Position numbers and translations under genes: made by a program
Notes under the pieces: generated by a model
Seen by the model: only the letters and a program-made list of their open reading frames with translations
What the model was told of the DNA's origin: nothing
Database searches by the model: none
Origin: an uncultured Gammaproteobacteria bacterium
GTDB lineage: Bacteria > Pseudomonadota > Gammaproteobacteria > Poriferisulfidales > GCA-002705445
NCBI GenBank assembly: GCA_913050095.1
Contig: CAJXAV010000012.1
Coordinates: 1-33,620 of the forward strand
Reading direction: 5' to 3'
DNA: 33,620 bases
In this document: positions 11,186-19,599 of the stretch, piece by piece
Layout: the number at the start of each line of letters is the position of its first letter
How positions within the stretch are numbered: the first letter of the stretch is position 1

Positions 11186-12656
11186 ACTCCCCAGGTATTT
11201 TTTTATGCCAATCAGTTTCTTCTTGAAATGAATTTGCGATATTTAGAATAGTGTTTTCAGAAAAATAATTACCTATTATTTGCATTCCAACCGGAAGATC
11301 ATTAATCATACCAACAGGAATAGAAGCGGCTGGAAGTCCAGCTAAATTTATAGAAGTTGTATAAATATCCGATAAATACATCTCAACTGCATTTGATGTC
11401 TTTTCACCAATATTAAAAGCTGTTGAGGGAGAGGTTGGCGCAAATATGTAATCAACTTCGTTGAAAGCTGACATAAAACTATCTCTAATTATTCTTCTAA
11501 TTTTAAGAGCTCTAATATAGTACTCGTCATAGTAACCAGATGATAATGCATATGCGCCTATCATAATTCTTTTTTTAACTTCTTTGCCAAAACCTTCTTT
11601 CCTTGTTCTCATATATAAGTCTTCAAGATTTTTTGGATTTTTACATCTATATCCAAATTTTACTCCATCATATCTTGAAAGATTTGATGAAGCTTCTGCA
11701 GAAGCAATTATATAATAAGCTGGTATCGAAAGATTATTACTGGATAGACTTATATCTTTAAATTTAAACCCCATTTTTTTAAAAACTTTAATTGAGTCTT
11801 GTGCTTTGCTTAAAATATTTTCATCTAACTCTTCTGAAAAATATTCTTTTGGCAATCCTATCGTAATATTTTTTGCATACTCCTTATGTGATTTAAAATC
11901 TATACTTTTTAAAGAAGTTTTCTTATTGCTAGTAGGGTCATTTTTATCGAAGCCTTTAATAACATCATATATTTTTGCGCAATCCTTAGCGCTTTTACCA
12001 ATTGGTCCTCCTTGATCTAAACTCGACGCATAAGCTATCATTCCATATCTTGAAACTGAACCATAAGTTGGTTTTAATCCAGTTAAACCACAAAAAGAAG
12101 CAGGCTGCCTAATCGATCCTCCAGTATCAGACCCAGTTGCTATAGGTACTAATCTTGCTGCTACTGCTGCTGCCGATCCCCCAGAAGATCCTCCGGGTAC
12201 CTTTTCTAAATTCCATGGATTTTTTACATGGCCAAAAAAACTTGATTCATTTGAAGAGCCCATTGCAAACTCATCCATATTTGTTTTTCCTAAACTAACC
12301 ATTCCCTTTTTTTTTAATTTTTCTACGACTGTTGCATTAAATGGAGGAATATAATTTTCAAGCATTTTTGAGCCGCAGGTTGTCAATGTTCCTTTTGTTG
12401 AAAATAAATCTTTGTGCGCAATCGGGATACCTGTCAATAAACTGTGCTTTTTTTTGGAAATAATTTCATCAGCTTCTTTAGCTTCTTTCTCAGCAGATTC
12501 TTCGTCGATTGTAATAAAAGAATTTAATTTTGAATCATAAGAATTTATTCTATTAATAAAATATTTTGTCATCTCCACAGATGATATAGATTTTTTATCA
12601 AGTAAATTAGATAACTCAGATATAGATTTTTTATATATTTCCATAGTGTTAATCAA
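11172..12656 (-). CDS. gatA: Asp-tRNA(Asn)/Glu-tRNA(Gln) amidotransferase subunit A
   Basis: 494 aa amidase signature PGGSSGGSAAAVAARLVPIATGSDTGGSIRQPASFCGLTGLKPTYGSVSRYG. Confidence 0.97.
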   Translation of the reverse strand: MINTMEIYKKSISELSNLLDKKSISSVEMTKYFINRINSYDSKLNSFITIDEESAEKEAKEADEIISKKKHSLLTGIPIAHKDLFSTKGTLTTCGSKMLENYIPPFNATVVEKLKKKGMVSLGKTNMDEFAMGSSNESSFFGHVKNPWNLEKVPGGSSGGSAAAVAARLVPIATGSDTGGSIRQPASFCGLTGLKPTYGSVSRYGMIAYASSLDQGGPIGKSAKDCAKIYDVIKGFDKNDPTSNKKTSLKSIDFKSHKEYAKNITIGLPKEYFSEELDENILSKAQDSIKVFKKMGFKFKDISLSSNNLSIPAYYIIASAEASSNLSRYDGVKFGYRCKNPKNLEDLYMRTRKEGFGKEVKKRIMIGAYALSSGYYDEYYIRALKIRRIIRDSFMSAFNEVDYIFAPTSPSTAFNIGEKTSNAVEMYLSDIYTTSINLAGLPAASIPVGMINDLPVGMQIIGNYFSENTILNIANSFQEETDWHKKIPGEFDNE

Positions 12657-12930
12657 TAACCTTTGGAACTATAAAATAATCTCCATTTTGATCAGGAGCT
12701 GAATTTATACCATCATTTTTTGGATTTTCATCAACTACATCTTCTCTTGCATTTAAAAAATTTTCTGGGGCATGGTACAAGGGACTTAAACTTGAAACAT
12801 CAATACTTTCACTTTGCTCTACTATTTTTAAAAAATTTAAAATTTCACTAGAATAGAGTTTTACATCTTCTTCATCTAGTTCAATCATAGCTAGCTTAGC
12901 AACATCTTTAACTTTATCATTATCAAACAT
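12649..12930 (-). CDS. gatC: Asp-tRNA(Asn)/Glu-tRNA(Gln) amidotransferase subunit C
   Basis: 93 aa; VKDVAKLAMIELDEEDVKLYSSEILNFLKIVEQ; upstream of gatA. Confidence 0.92.
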   Translation of the reverse strand: MFDNDKVKDVAKLAMIELDEEDVKLYSSEILNFLKIVEQSESIDVSSLSPLYHAPENFLNAREDVVDENPKNDGINSAPDQNGDYFIVPKVID

Positions 12931-13068
12931 ATATTAATCACCGTTATTAAAACAATCAGGATTTAAATAGATATCCTTGTAGGAATGGTTGTCCTAAGTT
13001 AGAATCCTATTGTTTACTATTTTAACCATAGTATATTATAAAACATACTAGAAAACTTGGGGGTTTTG

Positions 13069-14094
13069 ATGATTTTAGATTTATTTTCCAGTGATTTATC
13101 CATAGATCTTGGAACCGCAAACACTATTGTGTTTGTAAAAAATAGAGGTCTAGTATTAGATGAGCCTTCTGTTGTTTCTATTGCTGACGAAAATGGCAAA
13201 AAAAAGGTCAGGGCTGTTGGTTTAGAAGCAAAAAGCATGCTAGGCAGAACCCCAACAAATATAGAAACTATTAGGCCGCTAAAAGATGGAGTTATAGCAG
13301 ATTTCACAACTACAGAAAAAATGCTTCAACACTTTATTAAAAAAGCTAGCAAAAAGAATTTTTTGCTTGGCCCAAGAGTATTGATATGTGTCCCATCAGG
13401 TGCGACACAAGTTGAAAGAAGAGCCATTAAAGAGTCTGCAGAAGGTGCTGGAGCAAGAAAAGTGTATTTAATAGAAGAACCTGTTGCAGCAGCACTAGGT
13501 GCAGGCCTTCCTATCACAGAAGCTGTAGGATCTATGGTCTTTGATATAGGTGGAGGAACAACGGAAATTGCAGTTTTATCTTTAGGAGGAATTGTTTATT
13601 CCGAATCAGTTAGAATTGGTGGGGACAAATTTAACGACGCCATACTTCAATATATAAGGTCAAATTATGGTATTTTGATTGGTGAGGCAACTGCTGAAAA
13701 AATCAAACATACAATTGCTACAGCTTACCCAGGAAAAGAATTACAAGAAATGGAAGTAAAAGGGAGAAATCTTTCTGAAGGAATTCCAAGAAGTTTCCGA
13801 ATTAACAGCAATGAAATATTAGAAGCATTACAAGAACCGTTAAAAGGTATAGTAAATGCTGCCAAGACTGCTCTTGAAGCTACACCACCTGAATTAAGTA
13901 CTGATATTGCTGAAAATGGGATTATTTTAACTGGCGGAGGAGCACTATTAACTGGTTTAAATAAACTTATTCAAGAAGAGACAGGTATTCCTGTAATAAT
14001 AGCTGACGATCCATTAACTTGCGTTGCTAGAGGTGGAGGATTGGTTTTGGAACTAATAGATAAAAAAGGTGCAAATTTTATAGCTCTAGAATAA
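13069..14094 (+). CDS. mreB: Rod shape-determining protein MreB
   Basis: [59 protein letters not shown]. The track start at 13057 is TTG; ATG 13069 preceded by GGGGG is preferred. Confidence 0.97.
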   Translation: MILDLFSSDLSIDLGTANTIVFVKNRGLVLDEPSVVSIADENGKKKVRAVGLEAKSMLGRTPTNIETIRPLKDGVIADFTTTEKMLQHFIKKASKKNFLLGPRVLICVPSGATQVERRAIKESAEGAGARKVYLIEEPVAAALGAGLPITEAVGSMVFDIGGGTTEIAVLSLGGIVYSESVRIGGDKFNDAILQYIRSNYGILIGEATAEKIKHTIATAYPGKELQEMEVKGRNLSEGIPRSFRINSNEILEALQEPLKGIVNAAKTALEATPPELSTDIAENGIILTGGGALLTGLNKLIQEETGIPVIIADDPLTCVARGGGLVLELIDKKGANFIALE

Positions 14095-14110
14095 TAATTT
14101 ACAAATAATT

Positions 14111-14935
14111 ATGCTAAATGATGACCTACATTTTAAAGAAAGCGCCCTCTCATTCTGGAAATTATTCTTTTTTTTATCTATCTCTATAATTTTTTTATTT
14201 TTTGACAAAGATTTAAGTCTAAGTCAAAAAATTAGAGAGCGCTCTAACCATCTTATACAACCAATATACAAAATAGCTGAGCTACCAAACATTTTTTTTA
14301 ATAATATTAATCAACACTTAAATACTAGAAATAAATTAATTGAAGAAAATAAAGCACTTAAAAAGAAAATTTTTATACAGTCAGGTATAATTCAAAAAAT
14401 CCCCCCGCTCAAAGAAGAAAATAAAAGACTAAAAAAACTTTTAGATTCTCAAGATGTGACAACTTCGTCTAGAATACAAATTGCAGAGTTAATAAATGTT
14501 AATTTAAGCCCATTTTCAAATAAAATTATTATAAATAAAGGCAAGGACATAAGTTTGTTTGAAGGGCAAACTGTTATTGATACATTTGGAATTTTAGGTC
14601 AAATATCTGAAGTAAATGAAAGTTTTTCTATTGTTACGCTAATAACTGACCCAGGGCACGCACTTCTAGCAGTTAATGCAAGAACAAACAAAAGAATTGT
14701 TATATCCGGCACAGGAGATAATAGATTTCTAAAAGCTAATTATGTATCTTTAAATCAAGATATACGCCAGGGTGATATTTTAATTACATCTGGATTAGAT
14801 AATATTTTTCCTGAGGGATATCTAATTGGAGAAATTTCAAAGATTGGTAATGATAAAGATGAAGATTTTTTAGACGTTAAAGTAACCCCAAGTTCTACTT
14901 TAACATCAAATAAAGAGGTTATGTTGTTATGGTAA
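14111..14935 (+). CDS. mreC: Rod shape-determining protein MreC
   Basis: 274 aa; N-terminal TM, coiled coil, IDTFGILGQISEVNESFSIVTLITDPGHALLAVNARTNKRIVISGTG; follows mreB. Confidence 0.92.
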   Translation: MLNDDLHFKESALSFWKLFFFLSISIIFLFFDKDLSLSQKIRERSNHLIQPIYKIAELPNIFFNNINQHLNTRNKLIEENKALKKKIFIQSGIIQKIPPLKEENKRLKKLLDSQDVTTSSRIQIAELINVNLSPFSNKIIINKGKDISLFEGQTVIDTFGILGQISEVNESFSIVTLITDPGHALLAVNARTNKRIVISGTGDNRFLKANYVSLNQDIRQGDILITSGLDNIFPEGYLIGEISKIGNDKDEDFLDVKVTPSSTLTSNKEVMLLW

Positions 14936-15408
14936 TTTTAAATACGGTACATTTTAAAATTTCTTTATTTTTATTTTTTAGCATAATAATAAATTTATTA
15001 CCTCTTCCAGATATTATTAATTCCTGCAGGCCTCCAATTCTTTTATTAATTTTAATTTATTGGTCTTTAGCTTATCCAAATAAAATAAATTTAACATACG
15101 CGTTTATCACAGGAATCATAATGGATATTTTATTAGTAACCCCACTAGGTTTTTACGCGCTGACACACGTTATAACAATTTATTTAATTACAATTTATTA
15201 TCCGCAAATTAGATTGCAGTCAAACATTAATAAAATGTTTTCTTTGCTTATAATATTAATACCTTATATTTTTATGTCCACAGTTTTAAATGATATTTTA
15301 GAAATTCAATATAATATATTGAATATTATTTTTTCGGTAATTATTTCTGTTATTATTTGGCCAGTATTATTTCACTTTTTAAGAATATTCAGACAAAAAT
15401 ATGTGTAA
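14929..15408 (+). CDS. mreD: Rod shape-determining protein MreD
   Basis: 159 aa multi-TM; RPPILLLILIYWSLAYPNKINLTYAFITGIIMDILLVTPLG; follows mreC. Confidence 0.88.
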   Translation: MVILNTVHFKISLFLFFSIIINLLPLPDIINSCRPPILLLILIYWSLAYPNKINLTYAFITGIIMDILLVTPLGFYALTHVITIYLITIYYPQIRLQSNINKMFSLLIILIPYIFMSTVLNDILEIQYNILNIIFSVIISVIIWPVLFHFLRIFRQKYV

Positions 15409-16534
15409 CGAAAATTTAGAGATACTTGAACTCCTCGACAATGAAAAAAAAATAAAAGAGTTTATTGCTAAAATAGAAAAATCTAACTTAATTTCAATTG
15501 ATATAGAGTTTATGAGAAGGAGTACATTTTTCCCTGAACCATGTGTTATACAGTTTTCAAATGGCACAACTCACGGATGCATTGATTTAACAATTAACAT
15601 TGATTATAAAACAATTTTTGAAAAAATTTTTAATAGAGATAAAACAATTATAATTCATTCATGTAGACAAGATCTAGAAATTCTTCACATGATTTTAGGA
15701 TATATTCCAAATAAAATATTTGATACTCAATTTGCAGCATCATTTCTAGGCTATAAATATCAAATTGGTTACGCAGAATTAATTAGCGACATATTTAACA
15801 TTACAGTTGATAAAAGTGAGAAAATGACAAATTGGAAAAAAAGACCGCTATCAAATGAGCAAATCAAGTATGCGCTAAATGATGTAATATATTTAAATAA
15901 GCTGCATACAAATTTACAAAATAAGTTAATTAACTCACAAAAAAGTATTTATTTTCAAGAGGAATTTAAAAACTACCTTAATGATATTGAATGGAATCCT
16001 AAAGTTGAGGATGCTTGGTCAAGAATAAAGTCAATGAATAATCTAAGTAAAAATGTAAAAAACGCTGTTAAAGCAATATCTATATGGAGAGAAAGAAAAG
16101 CAATAAATTTAAATTTACCAAGAAATTGGATATTGTCTGAAAAAGATATAATCGAAATTTCTAAAAACTTTTCAAAAGACAAAGAAATTTACTTGCCGCC
16201 AAAAAATAAAATACTAGATAAAAATAAAGACTCAGATGAAATTAAAAATGAAATTATTAATTTTTCAAACTCTAGCTCACAAATGCCAAAAAAAGAAAAA
16301 AAAATAAAATCAAATAGCAATCATAAAAAAACTGCTGACGATCTTTATGAATATTATAAATCTATATCGGTGCAAAACAAAATTTCATATCAAATAGTAT
16401 CACCTAAAAAAATGATTTTAAATTATCTGAAAAATAATGATAAAAATTCAAGATTAATTAACGGGTGGAGAAGAAATTTAATCGACATCAATGAAGTAAA
16501 AACCATCACTAATGATTATTTTAATGGAGATTAA
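15401..16534 (+). CDS. rnd: Ribonuclease D
   Basis: 377 aa; ISIDIEFMRRSTFFPEPCVIQ (DEDD exonuclease), IIHSCRQDLEIL, FDTQFAASFLG, ALNDVIYL; HRDC-like C-terminus. Confidence 0.92.
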   Translation: MCNENLEILELLDNEKKIKEFIAKIEKSNLISIDIEFMRRSTFFPEPCVIQFSNGTTHGCIDLTINIDYKTIFEKIFNRDKTIIIHSCRQDLEILHMILGYIPNKIFDTQFAASFLGYKYQIGYAELISDIFNITVDKSEKMTNWKKRPLSNEQIKYALNDVIYLNKLHTNLQNKLINSQKSIYFQEEFKNYLNDIEWNPKVEDAWSRIKSMNNLSKNVKNAVKAISIWRERKAINLNLPRNWILSEKDIIEISKNFSKDKEIYLPPKNKILDKNKDSDEIKNEIINFSNSSSQMPKKEKKIKSNSNHKKTADDLYEYYKSISVQNKISYQIVSPKKMILNYLKNNDKNSRLINGWRRNLIDINEVKTITNDYFNGD

Positions 16535-17229
16535 CCGCCGCAATCATTATTTTTTGGCACTGCAATATCTATTTTCTTGGGCTTATCCAATTTTAAATTA
16601 TCCATTGTTTCTATAAATTTCTCTAAACTTACACTATCATTTATAAGGCAGTTATTATTCTTCTGCTCTTTTATAGTTGAAAAATTATTTTTATTATAAT
16701 CATGCCCTGGATATATTTTTGTTTTATCTGGCATAGTATAAAATATATTTTTTATTGTGTTATAAAGCTCTTTTGATGATCCAGATTGGAAATCTGTTCT
16801 TCCACACGCATCTATTAATAACGCATCTCCGGAAAATAGAAAGTTATCATAATCTTTTTTTAATACATAAGAGAAATGAGTGTCCGTATGACCTGGTGTA
16901 TAAATAGCATCAAGTCTAATATTATTGCCTATAGTTATAAAATCTTTATCTTTTAAATTTATATCTCTGCAATTTAATTGGTCGCCTGCTGGTCCAACTA
17001 CTTTACATTTTGAAATTTCTCTTAAAGCAGACGCACTTGTTACATGGTCTGCATGAATATGAGTATCTATAGCATGAGTCAATTTTAAATTTAGTGAATC
17101 TAATATCTGAAGATCTCTTTGCAATGTCTCAATAACTGGATCAATAAGAATTGCCTCCTGTTTTTCTTGACAAGATATTAAATACGTATATGTTGATGTT
17201 TGACTTTCAAATAATTGTTTAAATATCAT
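16531..17229 (-). CDS. Metallo-beta-lactamase-fold hydrolase, ETHE1/persulfide dioxygenase-like
   Basis: 232 aa; THIHADHVTSASAL, YTPGHTDTHFSYVL, FSGDALLIDACGRTDFQSGSSKELYNTI, YPGHDY. Confidence 0.88.
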   Translation of the reverse strand: MIFKQLFESQTSTYTYLISCQEKQEAILIDPVIETLQRDLQILDSLNLKLTHAIDTHIHADHVTSASALREISKCKVVGPAGDQLNCRDINLKDKDFITIGNNIRLDAIYTPGHTDTHFSYVLKKDYDNFLFSGDALLIDACGRTDFQSGSSKELYNTIKNIFYTMPDKTKIYPGHDYNKNNFSTIKEQKNNNCLINDSVSLEKFIETMDNLKLDKPKKIDIAVPKNNDCGG

Positions 17230-17309
17230 AAAAAAATAATTTTTGAATTATATTAAAATAAAATTAGTATAATATAAATAATATACAATTTTTAGATCAA
17301 GGTATAAAG

Positions 17310-17549
17310 ATAAAAATAGATAAAAAAGAAATTAAAGAAATTATAGAAAAAGCTTTAGAAGGTTCTAGCGCTGACGTTGATGGCAGCGAAGGGAAGTTTA
17401 GCGCAAATATCGTTTTTGATGGTTTTAATGGTCTTAATACTATAAAAAGGCATAAAATGGTTTATAACTGCCTAGACTCATTTATTAAATCAGGTGAGCT
17501 TCATGCCATAAGTTTAAAAACTTTTACAAATGGCGAAAATAAATCTTAG
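17310..17549 (+). CDS. ibaG: BolA/IbaG-family protein with apparent ATA start (not in ORF track)
   Basis: In-frame translation (M)KIDKKEIKEIIEKALEGSSADVDGSEGKFSANIVFDGFNGLNTIKRHKMVYNCLDSFIKSGELHAISLKTFTNGENKS*; conserved KRHKMVY and HAISLKTFT; AAGG 7 nt before the ATA; no ATG/GTG/TTG between the upstream in-frame TAG (17265) and the conserved core. Confidence 0.85.
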   Translation: MKIDKKEIKEIIEKALEGSSADVDGSEGKFSANIVFDGFNGLNTIKRHKMVYNCLDSFIKSGELHAISLKTFTNGENKS

Positions 17550-17552
17550 ATC

Positions 17553-18152
17553 TTAATTTTTAGAAGCTACTCTTCCTTGATCAACATTATGAATACCTTC
17601 ATGCTTAGAAAAGTATTTGGCTAGCTTTTTCATTTGTTTTTCATTTAAAGTGCTTGCAATACCGCTCATAATTGCGTTATTTCGAGAACCATTTTTATAA
17701 GATTTTAGTGCATGATATAAGTAGTCTTGGTGCTGTCCACCAATTTTAGGGAATGTAGGCGCAATGCTATTGCCATCTGTACCATGACATCCAACACAAG
17801 AATTAGCTTCATCTATCATTTCTATATTGCTCGAGATTTTAGTCTCTGCTGGTTTAATGGAGGAGAAATATTGTGCAATTTTTTCAATATCAGAGTCACT
17901 AAGGTCTGCGGCGTGTGCTTTCATTGTAGGATGAGATCTCTCTCCAGATCTATATGCTTTTAAAGCTGCTACCAAATAATCTTTATGCTGATTTCCTAAT
18001 TTAGGAACTTTATACGTAGGATAAATATTATTATAACTTACGACTCCATGACAACCTAAGCATGTAGAAGAAAGTTCTTCAGGCGTCTTTTCTGCGAAAC
18101 TTGAGGATATACCAAAAAGAAAAATACAAGCTACATTAATAAGAAACTTCAT
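17553..18152 (-). CDS. Diheme cytochrome c4
   Basis: 199 aa; signal peptide, two heme motifs CLGCHG and CVGCHG, duplicated domain (GNQHKDYLVAALKAYRSGERSHPTMKAHA / GGQHQDYLYHALKSYKNGSRNNAIMSGIA). Confidence 0.93.
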   Translation of the reverse strand: MKFLINVACIFLFGISSSFAEKTPEELSSTCLGCHGVVSYNNIYPTYKVPKLGNQHKDYLVAALKAYRSGERSHPTMKAHAADLSDSDIEKIAQYFSSIKPAETKISSNIEMIDEANSCVGCHGTDGNSIAPTFPKIGGQHQDYLYHALKSYKNGSRNNAIMSGIASTLNEKQMKKLAKYFSKHEGIHNVDQGRVASKN

Positions 18153-18250
18153 TGTTATTTATTACTCCACTTTAAATTTTAATTGAAAAAATTTCGGAAG
18201 TATTATAGCTGTTATTGCTAAAAATTACACATACATTTTAAAAAAAACAT

Positions 18251-18328
18251 TACAATAGTTTCCTCTTATGAGATATTATTTGCTTAGATAAAGAGGATTT
18301 AACTAAAAATATACAACCTGAGGATTTT
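18251..18328 (+). promoter_or_regulatory. metY 5' leader: TACAAT -10 box followed by a compact hairpin and a sequestrable RBS; possible SAM-II/SAM-V-like element
   Basis: TCCTCTT (18261-18267) pairs with AAGAGGA (18291-18297) by 7 bp; CTAAAAA follows; second GAGGA (18320-18324) is the RBS and can also pair with TCCTC. Confidence 0.4.
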
Positions 18329-19594
18329 ATGAAAATTGAGACAATAGCTATACATGGTGGGTATGAACCTGAAGAAACAACAAAATCAGTTGCTGTTCCC
18401 ATTTACCAAACAGCATCTTATGCATTTGATGATACCCAACATGGTGCCGATCTTTTTGATTTAAAAGTAAAAGGCAATATATATACAAGAATAATGAACC
18501 CAACAACTGAAGTTCTAGAAAATAGAGTTTCTTCTATGGAAGGCGGGGTTGGCGGTTTAGCATTCGCATCTGGTATGGCGGCTATTTCGGCAGCAATTTT
18601 AAATATAACCTCCAATGGAGATAATATTGTATCTACAAGTTCTCTTTATGGCGGCACAGTTAGTCTTTTTAAAGATACATTTCCAAAAATGGGAATTGAG
18701 ACAAGATTTGGTGATGTAAAAAAATTAGAAGAATTAGAAAAAAAAATTGATTCAAAAACAAAATTGATATTTTGTGAATCAATTGGTAACCCAGCAGCTA
18801 ATGTTACAGATATAGGCAAGATATCTGAATTAGCACACAAACATAATATTCCTCTATTTATAGATAACACAGTTCCGAGTCCTTACGTTTGTCGCCCAAT
18901 TGAACACGGAGCAGATATAGTGATTCATTCTTTAACAAAATATTTGTGCGGACATGGCACAACTATAGGTGGAATAATTATTGATTCTGGAAAGTTTGAT
19001 TGGAAAGCAAATTCAGATAAATTTCCACTATTATCTTCACCAGATCCAGCTTACCATGGAATGGTTTTTACAGATGCCTGTGGACCTGCGGCATTTATTA
19101 CAAGAGCACGAGTAGTTCCTTTAAGAAATATGGGTGGAGCACTTTCACCAATGAATAGCTTTCAAATTCTTCAGGGTATAGAAAGTTTGGCCGTAAGAAT
19201 GGATAGACATTGCTCCAATGCACAAGCTGTTGCAGAATATCTTGAGCAACATGATGCAGTAAGCTGGGTAAATTATCCTGGACTTAAATCTCACCCTGAT
19301 AATCATTTAGTTGAAAAATATATGGACGGGAGAGCTTCTGCGGTAATGAGTTTTGGTATCAAAGGTGGTATTGAAGCTGGAGGTAATTTTATTGATAAAC
19401 TAAAACTAATTGTAAGGTTAGTAAACATAGGTGATGCAAAATCCTTAGCATGTCATCCAGCATCAACAACGCACAGGCAATTAAATAAAAAAGAGTTAGA
19501 GGCTGCTGGAGTGCCAGAGGATATGGTAAGACTCTCAATAGGTATTGAGCATATAGATGATATTATTGAGGATTTATCACAAGCTTTAGAATAG
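18329..19594 (+). CDS. metY: O-acetylhomoserine sulfhydrylase (PLP-dependent)
   Basis: 421 aa Cys/Met metabolism PLP enzyme; ETIAIHGGYEPEETTKSVAVPIYQTASYAFDDTQHGADLF, IYTRIMNPTTEVLE, HSLTKYLCGHGTTIGG, SLACHPASTTHRQL. Confidence 0.94.
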   Translation: MKIETIAIHGGYEPEETTKSVAVPIYQTASYAFDDTQHGADLFDLKVKGNIYTRIMNPTTEVLENRVSSMEGGVGGLAFASGMAAISAAILNITSNGDNIVSTSSLYGGTVSLFKDTFPKMGIETRFGDVKKLEELEKKIDSKTKLIFCESIGNPAANVTDIGKISELAHKHNIPLFIDNTVPSPYVCRPIEHGADIVIHSLTKYLCGHGTTIGGIIIDSGKFDWKANSDKFPLLSSPDPAYHGMVFTDACGPAAFITRARVVPLRNMGGALSPMNSFQILQGIESLAVRMDRHCSNAQAVAEYLEQHDAVSWVNYPGLKSHPDNHLVEKYMDGRASAVMSFGIKGGIEAGGNFIDKLKLIVRLVNIGDAKSLACHPASTTHRQLNKKELEAAGVPEDMVRLSIGIEHIDDIIEDLSQALE

Positions 19595-19599
19595 AACTT

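Noticed and set aside
13057-13068. Upstream TTG start of mreB as given in the track
   Set aside because: It overlaps the apparent GGGGG ribosome-binding site; ATG at 13069 gives the family-typical N-terminus.
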